Origin: Capitella teleta
Taxonomy: Eukaryota; Annelida; Polychaeta; Capitellidae
NCBI GenBank assembly: GCA_000328365.1
Contig: KB308652.1
Location: forward strand, 29,549-93,548
Reading direction: 5' to 3'
Length of the DNA: 64,000 nt
The notes beneath the pieces were generated by a model. It was not told the origin of the DNA. It did no database searches and saw nothing but the letters and a program-made list of their open reading frames with translations. Position 1 is the stretch's first letter. Each line of letters starts with the position of its first letter. This document shows positions 47,402 through 61,232 of the stretch, piece after piece. Position numbers and translations under genes: made by a program.

Positions 47402-50400
47402 GACAACAGCTTTTCTACGCTCGGCTGATTCCTAACTCTTGCTTCAATGAGCTGAAAATCTGATCTTCGCCTGGTGGCTGATGCCTCAGGCAGATTCTTA
47501 AGGCTGACAGCTGCTCACTGGTCACTGAGTGGTCAATGGATAGCCTTTATCTGTCCATGCCATCGGGTGACCACCAGAGAACAAATTGGCAACTAACTAG
47601 ATCTCTTGGACGGCTGCTTGACCGCTCGCGAAGGGCACGTGCGGTGGTCGTGATGTGCGGTTGACCAGAGGAGCTCGTTGTGGTTCCATGGTCATTGGTC
47701 AAAGATGACAGCAAAAGTGCTCTTCTGCGATCGCTTCATTTGCTCTTTTCATGAACTCAGAAAAGAAGCAAATCGTTGTCAAGTGTGTAAATGATCGCCT
47801 TGAGGCATGAATAGTACTTACTACTTAGTATACTCGATGAAATGTCTTGACACTTGTGTATTACGGTATACAGTAGGTAAATTCATATTATAGGTTGGAG
47901 AATCATCCGTATATAGAAAAAACTGACCAGAAACTGGCTATTTTATACCAGTTATGACGCATGTGTAACATACATGTACAAATGCATATTTTATTTCATG
48001 TGCAAAGGTTCAACAAATATCTTGATCCTTATCGAAAAAAAAAAATTCAATTGGTTAGATTTTAGTGTTGAAATGGCTGAGTCTTTTCTGGTGATTGGCT
48101 TTTGATTAAAAGACGCGATCTGATTAATTGATGGTAATCATTGGACAGGTGTTCCTCGACCCCAGTCTTCTTTGGAGACGATTGTTGCTTGCAGCTTTCA
48201 TTCGCGCAAAAACATCGCTCTTACAGAATCACTCACATATCCGAATTACAACGAAATGAACAAAGCGAGGCTGACCTGGAACAAAGTTATCTTGTCATAA
48301 TTTTTTTGCGAAAGAACGAATTATTATGCTTGTAGCGCATGGAAAGAGCATCTGTATTTGCAAAAAGGTATACGAAAGTACCCCCGATAGATTGAATGTT
48401 CAATCGCTCAATAGATTTTTTTTTTAACTTCATCAAAGCTATTCACATGTCTGTTACATTATGATAGGAATCTTTAATTTAACCCATTGAAGTAAGATTT
48501 CTCATATCACGATGAGCATAAATGAACAACTATCAGTATATTATACGTAGATACGAAGAACCACCTTGAGTGTTTTCAGAGCACGCGACCATTCTCTATT
48601 GATGGCGTTTCCGAATGGGGAGAGAAAGTATGTCCGCGAATGACTGGAAGGCATGTTCAGCGATCACACTATGTGGTAGATACGACAGCGATAAGACCAG
48701 AGGCGTGAAGGTCCTGCGTAATAAAAGAAGAAATTGATTGGATCATGATGATAATTCACCTGAATCGGGGTTTGATTGCTTTTGGGGTACTCTTCGATTC
48801 ACGCCCCCATTTGAGCTTATTTAAATACCTCCTCGGGCGGCTTCACCTGACAGTTTTATCGTCCCAGAAGGAGTATACTGAGCACCGAGAAAACGAGAAA
48901 TGGTCATTCCACAAGACGAATGTCGCATTAGTGGTCATCTGTTGTGATGCCCGTTGCATTGTTTCAATATGGACACCACGTGTCCAGGTAACCCGAAGGC
49001 ATGCCGACCACCTTGTGTGCTCACCCCTTCTGTATGGATCTATGATTCTCGACTTTCATGCAATCAAAGGGACATCCATCTTCGGTACTCTGAAGTCCGA
49101 TCTGACAGTGAATTGTGGCTCTCTTCTCACCCTTCACCCGGTGCTACTCTGCCTCAAAGACCTCTTCAATGCGAGCTTCAACACCTTCTTCAAGACCTGT
49201 CAGTCAGAGTTTCCATGTGCAGGTTGGCACAAAAAGGCGACGTGTTGATTCCTGTAGAGTCGTCGGTCTTCGCAGAAGGCGATCAAACAAGTGAAGCATC
49301 TCTCCTTGTGTATTGCAGGCAATTTCCACATTATTCACGCCATATGCTCACTCAATGATTGCATTATATACCTCCAGTCTACAACTGAATGAAGGTTCTA
49401 CGCCCCGTGTCAAGGTCCTCTGACAACCAAGCTTAATTCTACATCATAATGGCATTCATAGAACATCGCTGTTGATCAATGTTTCGACAATTCTCGCAGT
49501 GACAAATGGGCATGACTCAAAGTGAAGTATACAGGCTCAATTTGATGTTCCGTATAATCATTCATGGTGCGATATAACTTAGTATGAATTTCCTGCAATT
49601 TTACAATTCAGAATGAAATCACAAATACAATTTTTATGATGCAATTTTCAGGCGTCAATCCAGAATACAGAGTGTGAATCCTCTACGAATGCTTTGAAAC
49701 GAAAAAAACTCTCAGCACTAATTATTTTGCCATCAACATCGATCGAAACAACCGAATGAAAACACAGCCGCTCCTTCATCTGCCCCATTGCACTGCACAG
49801 GCACACCCCTGATGATCTCTAGCGGCGGGTGAACAGCCCTTCAACGGCAGGGTGACCAAGTGCCCTGTCGCGCAGCTCATTTCGACTTGCTGGTCAATTT
49901 TAATTGACCCTTCGTCGAAGCCTTTCACCGGTCATTATTGATGGTCAGTGTCTTATGCCTCCCTGCAGCGGCCGGTCAGTTGATTGTCCGGTTGTCTGGA
50001 CGTCAAGCAGAGATGCGTGATGATGCCCTGTAATCGAGGGGAGGGCTGTTTCATCAGAAGCATCAGCGATCGGAAGGTCCGTGTACACGGGTGTGACCAG
50101 CCGCGGCAGGTTACCGGGTTTTACCTTTGAATGAAATTCACTTAAAATGTTCAGAAGAGTGCTGTGCTTCTAGAAGAATGCTTGAAAGAGCAAAGGGGCA
50201 GATGCAGTGGTCAGTGGAGTTGATTCATGGTCATCATAGAATTACTCGAATGGTCACTCGGCACAAAGCGAGAAATTTATGTCCGGGTCAAGGGTTAGTG
50301 TATTGGGCAATCCAATACCTTTGTCCCGCCATGAACATCAGAGCGTCATTATGTCATTACGTCTCGTTACGAGCAAGCATCGTGGCATATGGACGAAATC

Positions 50401-53400
50401 AAACACTGGGAATTCACCCTGTAATCTGGCGAAATCCCTCGATTTGACGAAATGAAGTAGACAGCCCGAGAACGAACATCGAATCATCCGCTTATGCGCA
50501 GTCGTCGGCGCCCCAGGCTTATGCTCGGCTCGGTATCAAACTGTCGACTCACGTACGAGTGTCGAATGAGCTTTCTTTCACCTCCAATTGCACGAAAATT
50601 ACAAGCTCTTCTGTAACAATGCAGTTTGCAACTTGTCATTCTTCATCCGCTCAGAAGAGAGCATTCTGATTATTTATTCGCGTTAATTCTGTTGCTGTAA
50701 TATGTTAATTTCCAAGAAATATAACATTAAATCGGTCATACAAATATTAAAGGCATAAGTCATGTGTTACACGACAGGCTCAATAGAACAGAACTAATTT
50801 TAATCATATTTTGATTAAAATGTTACTTATCACCAGAGTACTAAATAATATTCTGACCGAAGAGACACGTAAATTACACTTGAAGAATAATGGAAATTCT
50901 CAGTATTATGAATACAAGTAAATTTATCATTTATAAAAAAATCTTATTAGCAATTAAGGTAATTTGAGGGACTCATATTTATGATTAAGTGTAATCTCGA
51001 AATCTGAGAAATTAGTCAGTGTATTAATTAATAGCCCGTTATGTGTCCTTCAAAAAGAGCGCATTAATCATTTTACAACAACCCTCAATTGATAGCATTT
51101 CTGAAGAATTCTGCTAACGTTTCAACGAAAGAAGCTGCCGACGTCTGATGCATATCTCGGTCCTTTTCTACACCTGATCGATCGTTGAATGCGTAATAAC
51201 TAGATTGGGACATCTTACATGACAAGACAGCGGCTGACAAGTGATCCAGGTGATGCAAACAAAAAATACATCGGGTTTTTGTCAACGCGCTCAATTGACA
51301 TGGAATGAAACCGAGTTAGAAAACATCGGTGTTATTTTCGTAGCTTCTGTTAATTTTTGTGGTGTATTTTTCTTGAATTCTCACCAGTCAAGAAGTGAAG
51401 TGAAAGCACCAGGTAAGCGAATCTTGTTGGCGAAAAAAAAAAAAAAATAAAAAAAGGAAGAAAAAAATAAAGAAAATATAAATTAAAATAAGAAAATAAG
51501 GAGAAAAGGAGAAGACAACAATGGAAAAAAAATATGGGAAAAATTAGTGAGAGAGATCAGCCTAATCAATACATATGAGAGCTAGAAGTTGTTCAATTTC
51601 GAAAGAGTCAAGTATTGATAATAATTCACAGTCTCGCATTTTAATCAATTCTATAATGCTATTGCAAGTGGAGCTGTTCTCTGCTATTGCAAGTGAAGTT
51701 GGTGGTTTTGAGTCCTATTAAGTCTAAGGAACGAAGCTCGTAGTTTCTTCGAATATTTTGCCAGTCGCTTTAACTTAAACTGTCCTTATTTTGCTTCCTC
51801 CTGACTCGTAACGTAATGTCTAGCTCTTGAATCGATTTGATTTTTTCTTCTCTGGCCACAAACTCCGGAGGCGAGTTAGGCAATTTTTCCCTAATCCGGA
51901 ACTCCGGGAAATGACTCGAATTCTGGGGATCCGGAGTCGGAACCCGGAACTCCGTGCATTCCTAACCCGTGTGCAATATGCTATAAGGTGCCTTCGCATA
52001 GATTAAATTCAAGTTATTTTACTTGTAATCCGTATGGAATGTATGTATTGCTGCATGCCATGGACAATTTGTATTTGTTGCAGATTGTCCATGTCACCCG
52101 CGTGACGAATGGCACTGACCGACGACATACTGATCTAGAATAAGCCCAATATGCTCAATCTCCAGAAAAGAACTAACCAGCCTTGCTATATATTTAAAAC
52201 TCCTGTAATTATAACTGTTGATTGCTGCTATTAAATTTAAGTTCACTGCCTTTGTAGCAGGCATTGCCGCATATGTTTCCGCAGCGTAGAAATGAACACT
52301 TTCCACTATATACCACCAAACAGCATATCCAATATTCGGTAATTTAAATAACATTCAGCCGGAATTCCCCTCTGTCCTCTCAATAATATCAAATTCAATT
52401 TTTACAGAATAGAAGAAAAAAAATAATCTTGGCCGTAAGCAATTCTGCTGGTCATATTTTGCGTATGAAAGACGGCCTTTCGTGTGGCATCATTTACAAT
52501 GGACTCACCGGAAAGAGGAAAGACGACCGGAAGTGGAAGGCTGAGAAAGGGCGAAGAACGCCAGAGAGGAAGCAAGGACGGCCCTTTGATCATTCATTTC
52601 TTGCGTTACACCTTGCCGAAGGTTCGCATCGTATTAAGTTTTATTCTCTTAATTTTACGCTTGCTTAATAGAGGTCGCTGAGGATGGAATCCGGCGCCAT
52701 CAAACACCAAAAGGCGACTTCATTGGTGGCCCCATAAAGCGCTGTGTTTTGGATAGACTGCTTTGTAATTTGATAGCAAGCTAAGTATTTTGCATGCTCG
52801 ATGAGAGAACTTTGAGCAAATTGAAACTATGATGGACGAGACTGAAGTGAAAAGAAAACGCCTTTGCGCAGTCGTCTATACATAATACTTAATTGCTGCT
52901 GATCAAAAAAAAGCATGTGAATGTTGTGTGAGGCATTCAGTAGTTTATGGAAACTCACAACTAATGAACTTGGCTGAGGTTTATTTTTAAGCGCTGTATT
53001 TTCCGTGGATTTAACCCTACGTAGCCCCGGGAGCGGATTAGGATAGAGAAGGGGCGAAAAAAAGGCTACGTTGCCTTTAGAGAAATACGACTTTGACCTG
53101 TAAATTAGCTGCTGATGATGTTGAAGATGTCTCAGGTTTCACGAGTGGAAGAAAAAACCCGCAGATTAAAGTCTAAAACATTTTGCACACTTGGTCACAC
53201 TTGCTTCAATGGAACGCCTTATGGTGGAATATTCAGAGATGAACACTATTGAGTATTAGCGCAGCATTAAAAAAAAAAAATAAAGTTCACTGCCAACTTG
53301 TGTACCGACGTTTTACACACAATTGAATAAGAAATTCCACAAGAATCACCTCTAGGCGATTAAGGCGGCCCGGCATGCACGATCTACACGACTCATTGGT

Positions 53401-55756
53401 CAAACATACCATGGCCCCTTTGTCGCGTAGCTTGACCAGTGTTAGAGTGGACATAGGTATGTGTTGATTAATGTGACTCTAACGCATACCCGAGAGTGAA
53501 AAGATCATCAAGAAAGTGACACCTTTTGCTTTAGAAAATCGTTTTATCGCCTCTCAGGTTAATGATTCAACTTGATCAAGAAACATAAATTACCCATCTG
53601 GGAGAAAGGTGATCGCGAGGGGGCGACCCTTGGGACAAAAAGGGGTTCTTTGCTTCCCGTCTCATGTCCGCATGCATCACCCTTTCGTCCCTAAATTGCA
53701 CCTGCGATTCGGGGTGTGTGCCAGGTATTTATAGGTATTTTACGTGACCCTCAGCAAGGAGCCCTCTTGAATTGAAATGTTTCATACAAATTTTATTTGT
53801 ATTCCAGATAAGTTCTGACGCCATGTAATGTTGACTTCATTTAATTGATCTTACTTTACCCTCTCTTTTTACGCAATGCCATAAATTGAAAGAATTTGCA
53901 CATTTTTCGTTAACAGCGGATTTAATCGTCCAAGTTCTATAAACAGGATTAGTTTGAGAATAATCATTCGATGAATTATTTGTGAGTACAATCGAATAAA
54001 TCAAGAAGTGTAGGCACGACTATTAATTGGTAACTTTAATAAAATTAGTATTAGTAGAAAATGAGTGTTTATTTTAGGAATAACTAAATGATAGAAACAC
54101 GATTCATTCAACATATCCAACTTTGTCTTTTCCCTCTTTTCACAACAAGCACTCGATCTTCAGAAACACCCAGTGAAAGAAATTGAGAAAAAAAAAATAC
54201 ACCAAAATCAACAACTTCTGTTGCATGTGATCAATGTACTGGGGGCTGATCATTCGAGGAACTTGGCTTAATTCTAACTCTTTAGACTAAACTGGATATA
54301 CAACGGACGGGTCGATTCCGCATTTATGGGAAACCATACTTATGGCTAAAGAAATGCAAAGTGGATGTAATATGCATAATCAACCCATCCTCACACGCCA
54401 ATGATAGTAATGCATGTACCTCTATTGATGGTTGAAGAAAAAATGCACGAAAACGTATTCGGAATAGAGCACGAAAACTGCTCTCTTTGTGCCGCTATTA
54501 TTTTTCAAAAGGTCCGTATTTTTCCACATACACACAATGTATCGTCTTTGGTTTAATTATTTTCAAATTCCATTAACTTGGTGCCATTATGAAGAGTAGA
54601 ATAAAAAATAAAAATAAACACTCTTAATTCGCTTGGTCTCTGAAGCAATAAGGGATGCACTACATTAATGATGAATTCATGTTAGAAATCCTTGCTGCGA
54701 TGATAATTTGAGCTGGGTGAAACAAAATATAAAAAGAAAAGAGTGACGACACAATTCATCATCACAGGTACACAATATTCTTTTATTATTTTATCTCTTT
54801 TTATTTTTGAACCTTGTAGTGCAAACAGTTATAGAAGGGATCTCCTTTCAGTGTAAAATTGCACATGCACGCTATACTTACACAATCATATTCAGTATAA
54901 GCAATTACGTAGATACTTGTATATTTTCTAATCAAGTAGCCCCCCCTCCCTTGAACCAAACCTAATCATCTCGACCTTTGTGTTGCAGAATGATGGCCAT
55001 AGATGCGTTCGCACATTTTAGGTCCGTTTTAAAAGTGTCACGAACCCACGATGGAGTTACGGTAATGACCTCTTGTTTGTTATCTCCATCATCAAGAACT
55101 AATCCATTCAGATCCAACACTCGAAGGAGAAGCACATCAGCGAGGCATATCTCCGCATCTGTATACCTGGAAGTCTTACGACACATGCCTCATTCACACT
55201 CTATGGGTGGTCATTACAGGGTGATTTGCTATTTGTCGAAATACGCGTGATTAATCTGTTGTCTGTGAGCACTCCACTGAGCACTGCCTGTGAGGAAGAG
55301 GAGGAGGGGGCCCGAGGGGCTGCCACTGGCAGACGAGCGCAGTTGGACCCCGTGGAACCGACGGCTAATCTGATGGAAACACCAACCGGGAGACAGATGA
55401 TGACCAGGCTATCGGAAACATACAGTACTCTTGCCTGTTTGGAATCATGGATAATCAGTTTGGCGCGAGAGTTTGAAGTTAAGTGCTATTAATTCGGTGG
55501 TATTTATTTCTGATACTGAGGATGGAAAAGGTCTGTAAGGTAATAACAGTAGGGCGGTATTTATTCTGTGTTTCTATTGTTGTGATAGGAAGGGGCCACT
55601 GTTGGGAGTAATTTAAAAGTGACCAGTCCCGAAAGTCACCCGATCCCGCTGTTATGAATGCATATCTAATGACAATTTCATTCACTCCTCCCAACAATGA
55701 AAGAAGGGGGCTGGGGTGAGAGTTAAAAGAGGCGGGGCGTCTGCTGTGATTGTCGC
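47402..55756. other. Spacer between the two divergent Olig genes (about 8.3 kb)
   Basis: No supported gene. A 167-codon plus-strand frame at 48745-49248 has no recognisable domain. An A-rich patch (51433-51480) and a short GC-rich patch with repeated CCGGAACTCCG (51880-51950) are present. By position the spacer is a likely home for shared Olig enhancers, but no conserved block can be identified from one sequence. Confidence 0.4.
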
Positions 55757-55843
55757 CCCAATGGGCCAATGGCGTTATAGATATCAAGCACATCGTTTTT
55801 TTCGCCTTTAAAAATGGTTTTCAACGCTCTTCAACTTCACAGT
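55757..55843 (+). promoter_or_regulatory. Compact core promoter of the second Olig gene
   Basis: Two CCAAT boxes (55758-55762 and 55766-55770), a TATA-like TTTAAAAAT at 55807-55815 and an initiator-like TTCACAGT with its A at 55839, 32 bases after the TATA start. This spacing is ideal for a focused promoter and implies a 5' UTR of only about 13 bases. Inferred from motifs. Confidence 0.5.
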
Positions 55844-55867
55844 AAAAAAAAATGGAGCCAACACTAA
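55814..55867 (+). other. Upstream ORF overlapping the second Olig start
   Basis: An ATG at 55814 opens 17 codons ending in TAA at 55865-55867, out of frame with the Olig ATG. If the TATA-like box is used, transcription starts after this ATG and it is excluded. Confidence 0.35.
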
Positions 55868-56319
55868 AGCGACCTTATGAAGACGACGAAGAAGAAGAGT
55901 TCATCAGCCGGAAGAGTAGGAGGTTGTCCGAGAACGACGAGACGGAGGAACAAAGGTTAAAGGTGAACTCCCGGGAACGCCAGCGGATGCATGACATGAA
56001 CGGAGCCCTTGATTCCCTTCGAGAGGTCATGCCGTACGCCCAGGGTCCTGCAGTCAAGAAACTATCCAAGATGAACACGTTGCTCCTGGCTCGCAACTAC
56101 ATCGTCCTTCTGGGTCGCAGCATCGAAGAGGCGCGAGAGTTTCTCGCCAGACACCCACCCCGCCCCGAGATTCCAACCGCAGCCTTGCAACGTCATCCAG
56201 GAATTCTACCGCCAAGTCCAGGCGCGGGAAAACCAGTTTGTCCACCTTTCCAGAAACTCTTTGTGAATGTTCATTCCAACTCTTTGTTGCCATCGTGCTT
56301 TTGTCATCCACCATCATGA
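55852..56319 (+). CDS. Olig-family bHLH transcription factor (second, short)
   Basis: A single-exon frame of 155 residues. An acidic run (DDEEEEF, residues 11-17) and a basic SRKSRR stretch (possible nuclear signal) lead into a bHLH at about 35-92: [20 protein letters not shown], then [20 protein letters not shown]. It is very close to the domain at 46556-47308 and carries the same Olig signature. The tail is much shorter than usual, with a Pro-rich segment and a C-terminal Cys-Phe-Cys ([10 protein letters not shown]), like the Cys-Phe-Cys near the end of its neighbour. The start at 55852 is preceded by seven A. The head-to-head arrangement suggests local duplication. Truncation of the C-terminal half relative to its partner is the main oddity. 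Confidence 0.88.
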   Translation: MEPTLKRPYEDDEEEEFISRKSRRLSENDETEEQRLKVNSRERQRMHDMNGALDSLREVMPYAQGPAVKKLSKMNTLLLARNYIVLLGRSIEEAREFLARHPPRPEIPTAALQRHPGILPPSPGAGKPVCPPFQKLFVNVHSNSLLPSCFCHPPS

Positions 56320-59300
56320 TAACGTCGACGTCCACAACGAATAGTCTTTTTCTGAACAATTTCATTGGTGTTTTTGTTTGTCGTGCACAATTGATCCGCC
56401 ATTTTTCCGCAATAATTTTTATGGGTTGTATATAAAGTCTGATTTATGTATAATGTATCTTTTGAGTTTATTTTATGAAATTGTTGCCAGCTATTCATAT
56501 AATTATGCTTGTACACTAACGCGCTTGAGTTGCATCGTTATATTACGAAGCGGCTTCGTAAATATCCAAAGTTCTTGAACTCTATGCATCGTACGGGCCT
56601 TATTTTCAAGTATAAACATGACTGAATACTTTGAGCTAATTGATGAGTATTCCGAGGAATTTCCAGACAGTTCTCTTGTATACTAGTAGTATCCGAATCA
56701 AAGACCAGACTAAAATAATTTCATGAAATAATGCACAAGCAAATACATGTACATATGTACTCTACATGTATTACATCGTATACAACAACAACCTCAACGA
56801 TCAAACCCAGTAACTCTTTTAGTTTGAACTGGGTATGCATCTAATGTGTAACCATCCAACGCAACCCTCGCACGGCACTTGATTTGAGATCACATCTGCT
56901 TTGCACGATCCACAGAAGTGTGCCAATTCTGGTGCATAAAGACCCTTCGATCCTCCACCCACTGACACCAGTCACCCACTCAGACGACTCATAGTTTGAG
57001 CTCTGGGAGCCTGCAAACGTCGATGCTAGCTACTACATGTATACTTATAGTTACACTATTTAGCGAACGCCGGAGTTAAGGGGTTTGTGTTTCTTGTGGA
57101 GATTTCCGCCAAACGGTGGATCAAAGGATTTGCGACGTCTACCAGTATACGGTTCATAAATGCACAACGAAAGAGAAGGAATGACGCTATTATTTCTCAA
57201 TATACCGGTAGCTGACATGCAGGACAGCGAATCATAATGTTGTTATCGAGAGCGAAAAAAAAAACACGTTATGATCGATCAAAGGTGCGTTATGGCGGCT
57301 TTGCTCGAGATGCGGAGATGAGCGTCGCAAACTGGTATATGTAGCTAAGAGTAGTTGCCCTGTAGGACAGAATATCGTCTAAATATTCCCATATTCGGAC
57401 GGCATAAAAACTGAACCGAATAATCAAAACCGCCGTCTCCATCGACGACTCACATTTATTTTATTTTTTTCGACTAGTTTTCAGACCCGAATTATAAGTG
57501 ACCGATTAATTACTCTATCAGTGCTACACTTAATTAGAAGTTAATTAGAACACAGATTCGCAGACCGACATTCAAATAATTAATCATCCATAGGAATGCA
57601 GCGAACAAACTTACAAATTGGCGAATTAAGATGCAAAGTTTATTTTACTACAGATATCAATAGAAATGGATTGGTTGTAGGATAACTCGCAATTCAACTT
57701 TTGATGAATTACTTTAAAAAAAGAAGATGTTTTCGAACAAAATTATGATTGCAGTAATGCTATTATAATGTCTTAAATCTTAATCACGGAAACAACAATC
57801 GAAGCCACTCTCAATTTTAAATTCAAATTCAAAGGGGTTTCATTGGACAGCCAAAGTGAAAATACAACTTATAATTTTCGACAAAAGATGATCTGGCTTC
57901 AAGCATCTCAACATCTCAAAGAGCATTGGCGCTTTTCTTTGGAGTGGCGTGTCGAGGAATTGAACAAAAGGGGGCATTGTAATTAAAAGGTGTTCGTCAA
58001 TGAAATGTCGATTTCCTTGCATTTTCCATTTAACAATTTAGCCTTTGGCCTGTAGCACTTCATAACCATGTCATGTGAGGAAATAAACCAATATATTTGA
58101 ATTTTTTTTCATCAAAAAAAAAAAAAAGACAGTTCGTAGCTGACAACCTTTGATGTACGTAATTGCTGTCTGATGGAATTGACTCGGTATGCAATACCTT
58201 TTAGTACAAGCAGGAATAATATTGTACGCGTAGCACCAAGTTTGCTTTCAGAGATAAAATGCATCGGTGGCACATCTCTGGCATATATTTCACCTTTATA
58301 TGGTTGGATAGATGAAACCAGCAAAAGATTCCCCGGTCATTAGCTGCAATATCAATGCTTTCGTGGAATATATTCAATAACAGTAAGACTCAGTGCATCT
58401 AAGGAGAGACGCCAGAAATCAGTCGAGAAAAGCCAGAGAAATATCGGACAATTATTAATAAAAGGAGAATAAACTGAAATAAAATTGAAAAATGAAAATA
58501 ACGTAATAAAATAAAAAAGAACAAAACCAAATAAGAATCTACGGTGATCTGATCATCTGAGGGAGGATGAGGAGGGTATAATTATTAAAATTATCAGCTT
58601 ACCCGTCAGAAGTAGAAAAAGATATATAGCCCCCAAAAAAACGGCATATTGTGATAAATTTTTAAATCAGAAAAAAGAGTAAAAGACCAATTGATGATGT
58701 ATGAAATCGACACCCTGTAAAACATAAAAGCTACCCTCAAAACCCACGATTTTGAGCTTCTGTTTTGTTCAAGGGTTAGGGGGTGGCGGTGGCTTTTGCT
58801 GCAAATCAAATCAGAAATTTTTATTCTGCACAATGTTGTATAAATATCAAGTCGGTTTTTGTTGTTGTTGTGGAAGGTGTCCATAAATGGAGAAAACTTG
58901 GATCTCGTGACGCAGTAACAATCACCTAACTCTTTTCCAGCACGCATTCTTTGTGTTCCCCAGTCACTTCTTCTCAATCTGCTAATCAAAAGATGCACGT
59001 GGATAAAATAGTGTCCCTTGAATTTTGAATTTTTTGATTCACGAACCAGATAAAATATGCATCGTTAGTTCTTGACAGTCATGGCTGAATCTGGATCAAA
59101 GAGGCAATTATACAAGCGAGCTAATCAAGTAAGGAGAGGCTTTGCTCATTGCATAAGTAGTACGTGTGTAACACATTGAAAGGCACTGAGCGAGCAACCC
59201 ACATGTGTGGTACAAGTCCTTACAACACGTGTATAAGGCCTAACTTAACCCACATTATTCCCTGATCATGCCACCTGCCATTTTGAGGTGATATCTTTGT

Positions 59301-60492
59301 TGTGTCCCCCAAGGTGTGCCTTGCATATCTCTTCAGACATTATGTATTGATTATAAGGTCCATGGTGCCAGTTATTCTGAGAAATGATGACAATAACTAG
59401 CGTTATAGATCCATAATCATTATGATACTGTTTTGAACTCATATCCCAAATGATATCAGCATCTTCAAGGATATCCGCATCAGAGACCATTGATCGTTTC
59501 GATCTTATAGCATGCGAGGCAAATGATGATGCGAGCGCGATTCTCGAAGGTCTCACATGACGGTTATGAGGACGTTTTTAAAGATGACGTTTATCATTAT
59601 GAGATTCCAGAAAGCGGTTATGTACTGATTTCCCTACCAGAGAAATTACTAAGCCACTAATATCTTCGAGTTTCATTCTAGGAACTCAAAGGTAGCCGTC
59701 GACTTTTTGATGGCAATTAACTGCCGGAACACTTGTAGGGCTGAGGCCTCTCTGCTTTACATCCCGGATCTTAAAAACCCAATAATAACTCTCTCGATGT
59801 ACTTCGTGTGTGAGCTCTTATCATCTTCTCTGACTCGACCTTTTTGAAGATCTCATCCTACAGATATAACCTACTAAACTAGGATTATCAATAACATGTA
59901 TAGCACATATTCTTACTCTCAATCAAAACGAAGCAAAATAATCTGTTGACATACATGTACCCTTGAATCTCTTAATATTCTGTCGGAGTTTCCATTTCGA
60001 AGGAGGTATTCTGTTGATCTGCTGTCTCACGATTTATATTCCGTGAATATGTCTGCTCGGTGCATTATTTTTACAGAAAAGACCTCATTTCCTCGAGTTG
60101 AGCCTCTTTTTCATAATTGTATGCAGCGATTCTGGCTCGTTGGACTCATATTGCTGAAAAGGATCTGTTTTTATTTGATGTTGTGGGGGTGAGTCACAAG
60201 GGAAGAAGGCAATCAGGAGGGGGAGGTGTGTTAAAAGCAACACTGGTGTACAGAAGAGAGAGATGGCTCAGAGGGATCGAGGGGAAGAAAGGATGGGAAG
60301 GGGGTAGGGGAGGGTAGGATTGCATGCATACAGGTGGTGCACGAAGGAGCGGCATTACTTAGAACAAGGGTACCTGCTCATTAACCCAACGAAACACCTC
60401 TGATCAGTGATCGCAGAGATACAATGTAATCTGACGTGCGATCTGAGTCGTAGCAACAGTGTGTTTATGTGTTTATTGCATGCTCATGGATG

Positions 60493-60524
<32 letters not shown>

Positions 60525-60813
60525 GCACCGATGAGCAAAGAAGTAAGTACGCCACTGTAAAACCGCTTGCCTTTCCGTTCTTGAGATCCATAAAAAAGAG
60601 AAAGATTTTGAGATACAATGTTGTTGTAAAAACTCCAATGTTTATTGTTTTATTCTACGTGATTGCAATACCGCACTGATTCAACCATATTGACCTACCT
60701 ATATGTCATGTACGTGTATTAAGCGTTCGAGAAAATAATGTATGGACATTATAATTACCTGTAAATTGAAGTTGGTTCAGGATTACATGTATTGTGAGCG
60801 CCTCACGCAGAGA
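56320..60813. other. Intergenic DNA, nothing recognised
   Basis: AT-rich; contains the 3' UTR of the second Olig gene and a T26 run (60499-60524). No supported gene. Confidence 0.4.
60499..60524. repeat. T26 homopolymer
   Basis: Run of 26 T. Confidence 0.9.
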
Positions 60814-60880
60814 ATCACACACACACACACCATCACACATACACACATACACACACACACACACACCATCACACACACAT

Positions 60881-60924
<44 letters not shown>

Positions 60925-61232
60925 ATCACACACACCATCACACACATCACACACACACACCATCACACCATCACACCATCACACACACACCATCACACAT
61001 ACACACATACACACACACACACACCATCACACACACATCCCACACACACACACACACACACCATCACACACACCATCACACCATCACACACACACCATCA
61101 CACCATCACACACACACCATCACACACACCATCACACATACACACACTATCACACACCATCACACACACCTACACACACACACACACACCTATACACACA
61201 CCATCACACACACCCTCTCTCACACACACCTC
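60814..61232. repeat. CA / CACCAT compound microsatellite
   Basis: About 420 bp of (AC)n broken by regular CACCATCACA, CATACACA and CATCCCA interruptions. A block of about 100 bp is repeated inside it (CACACACATCCCACACACAC near 60873 and 61030). The His/Thr/Ser-rich frames across it are by-products. Confidence 0.97.

Noticed and set aside
48745-49248. 167-codon plus-strand frame
   Set aside because: No recognisable domain; overlapping frames of similar length suggest chance or an old decayed sequence.
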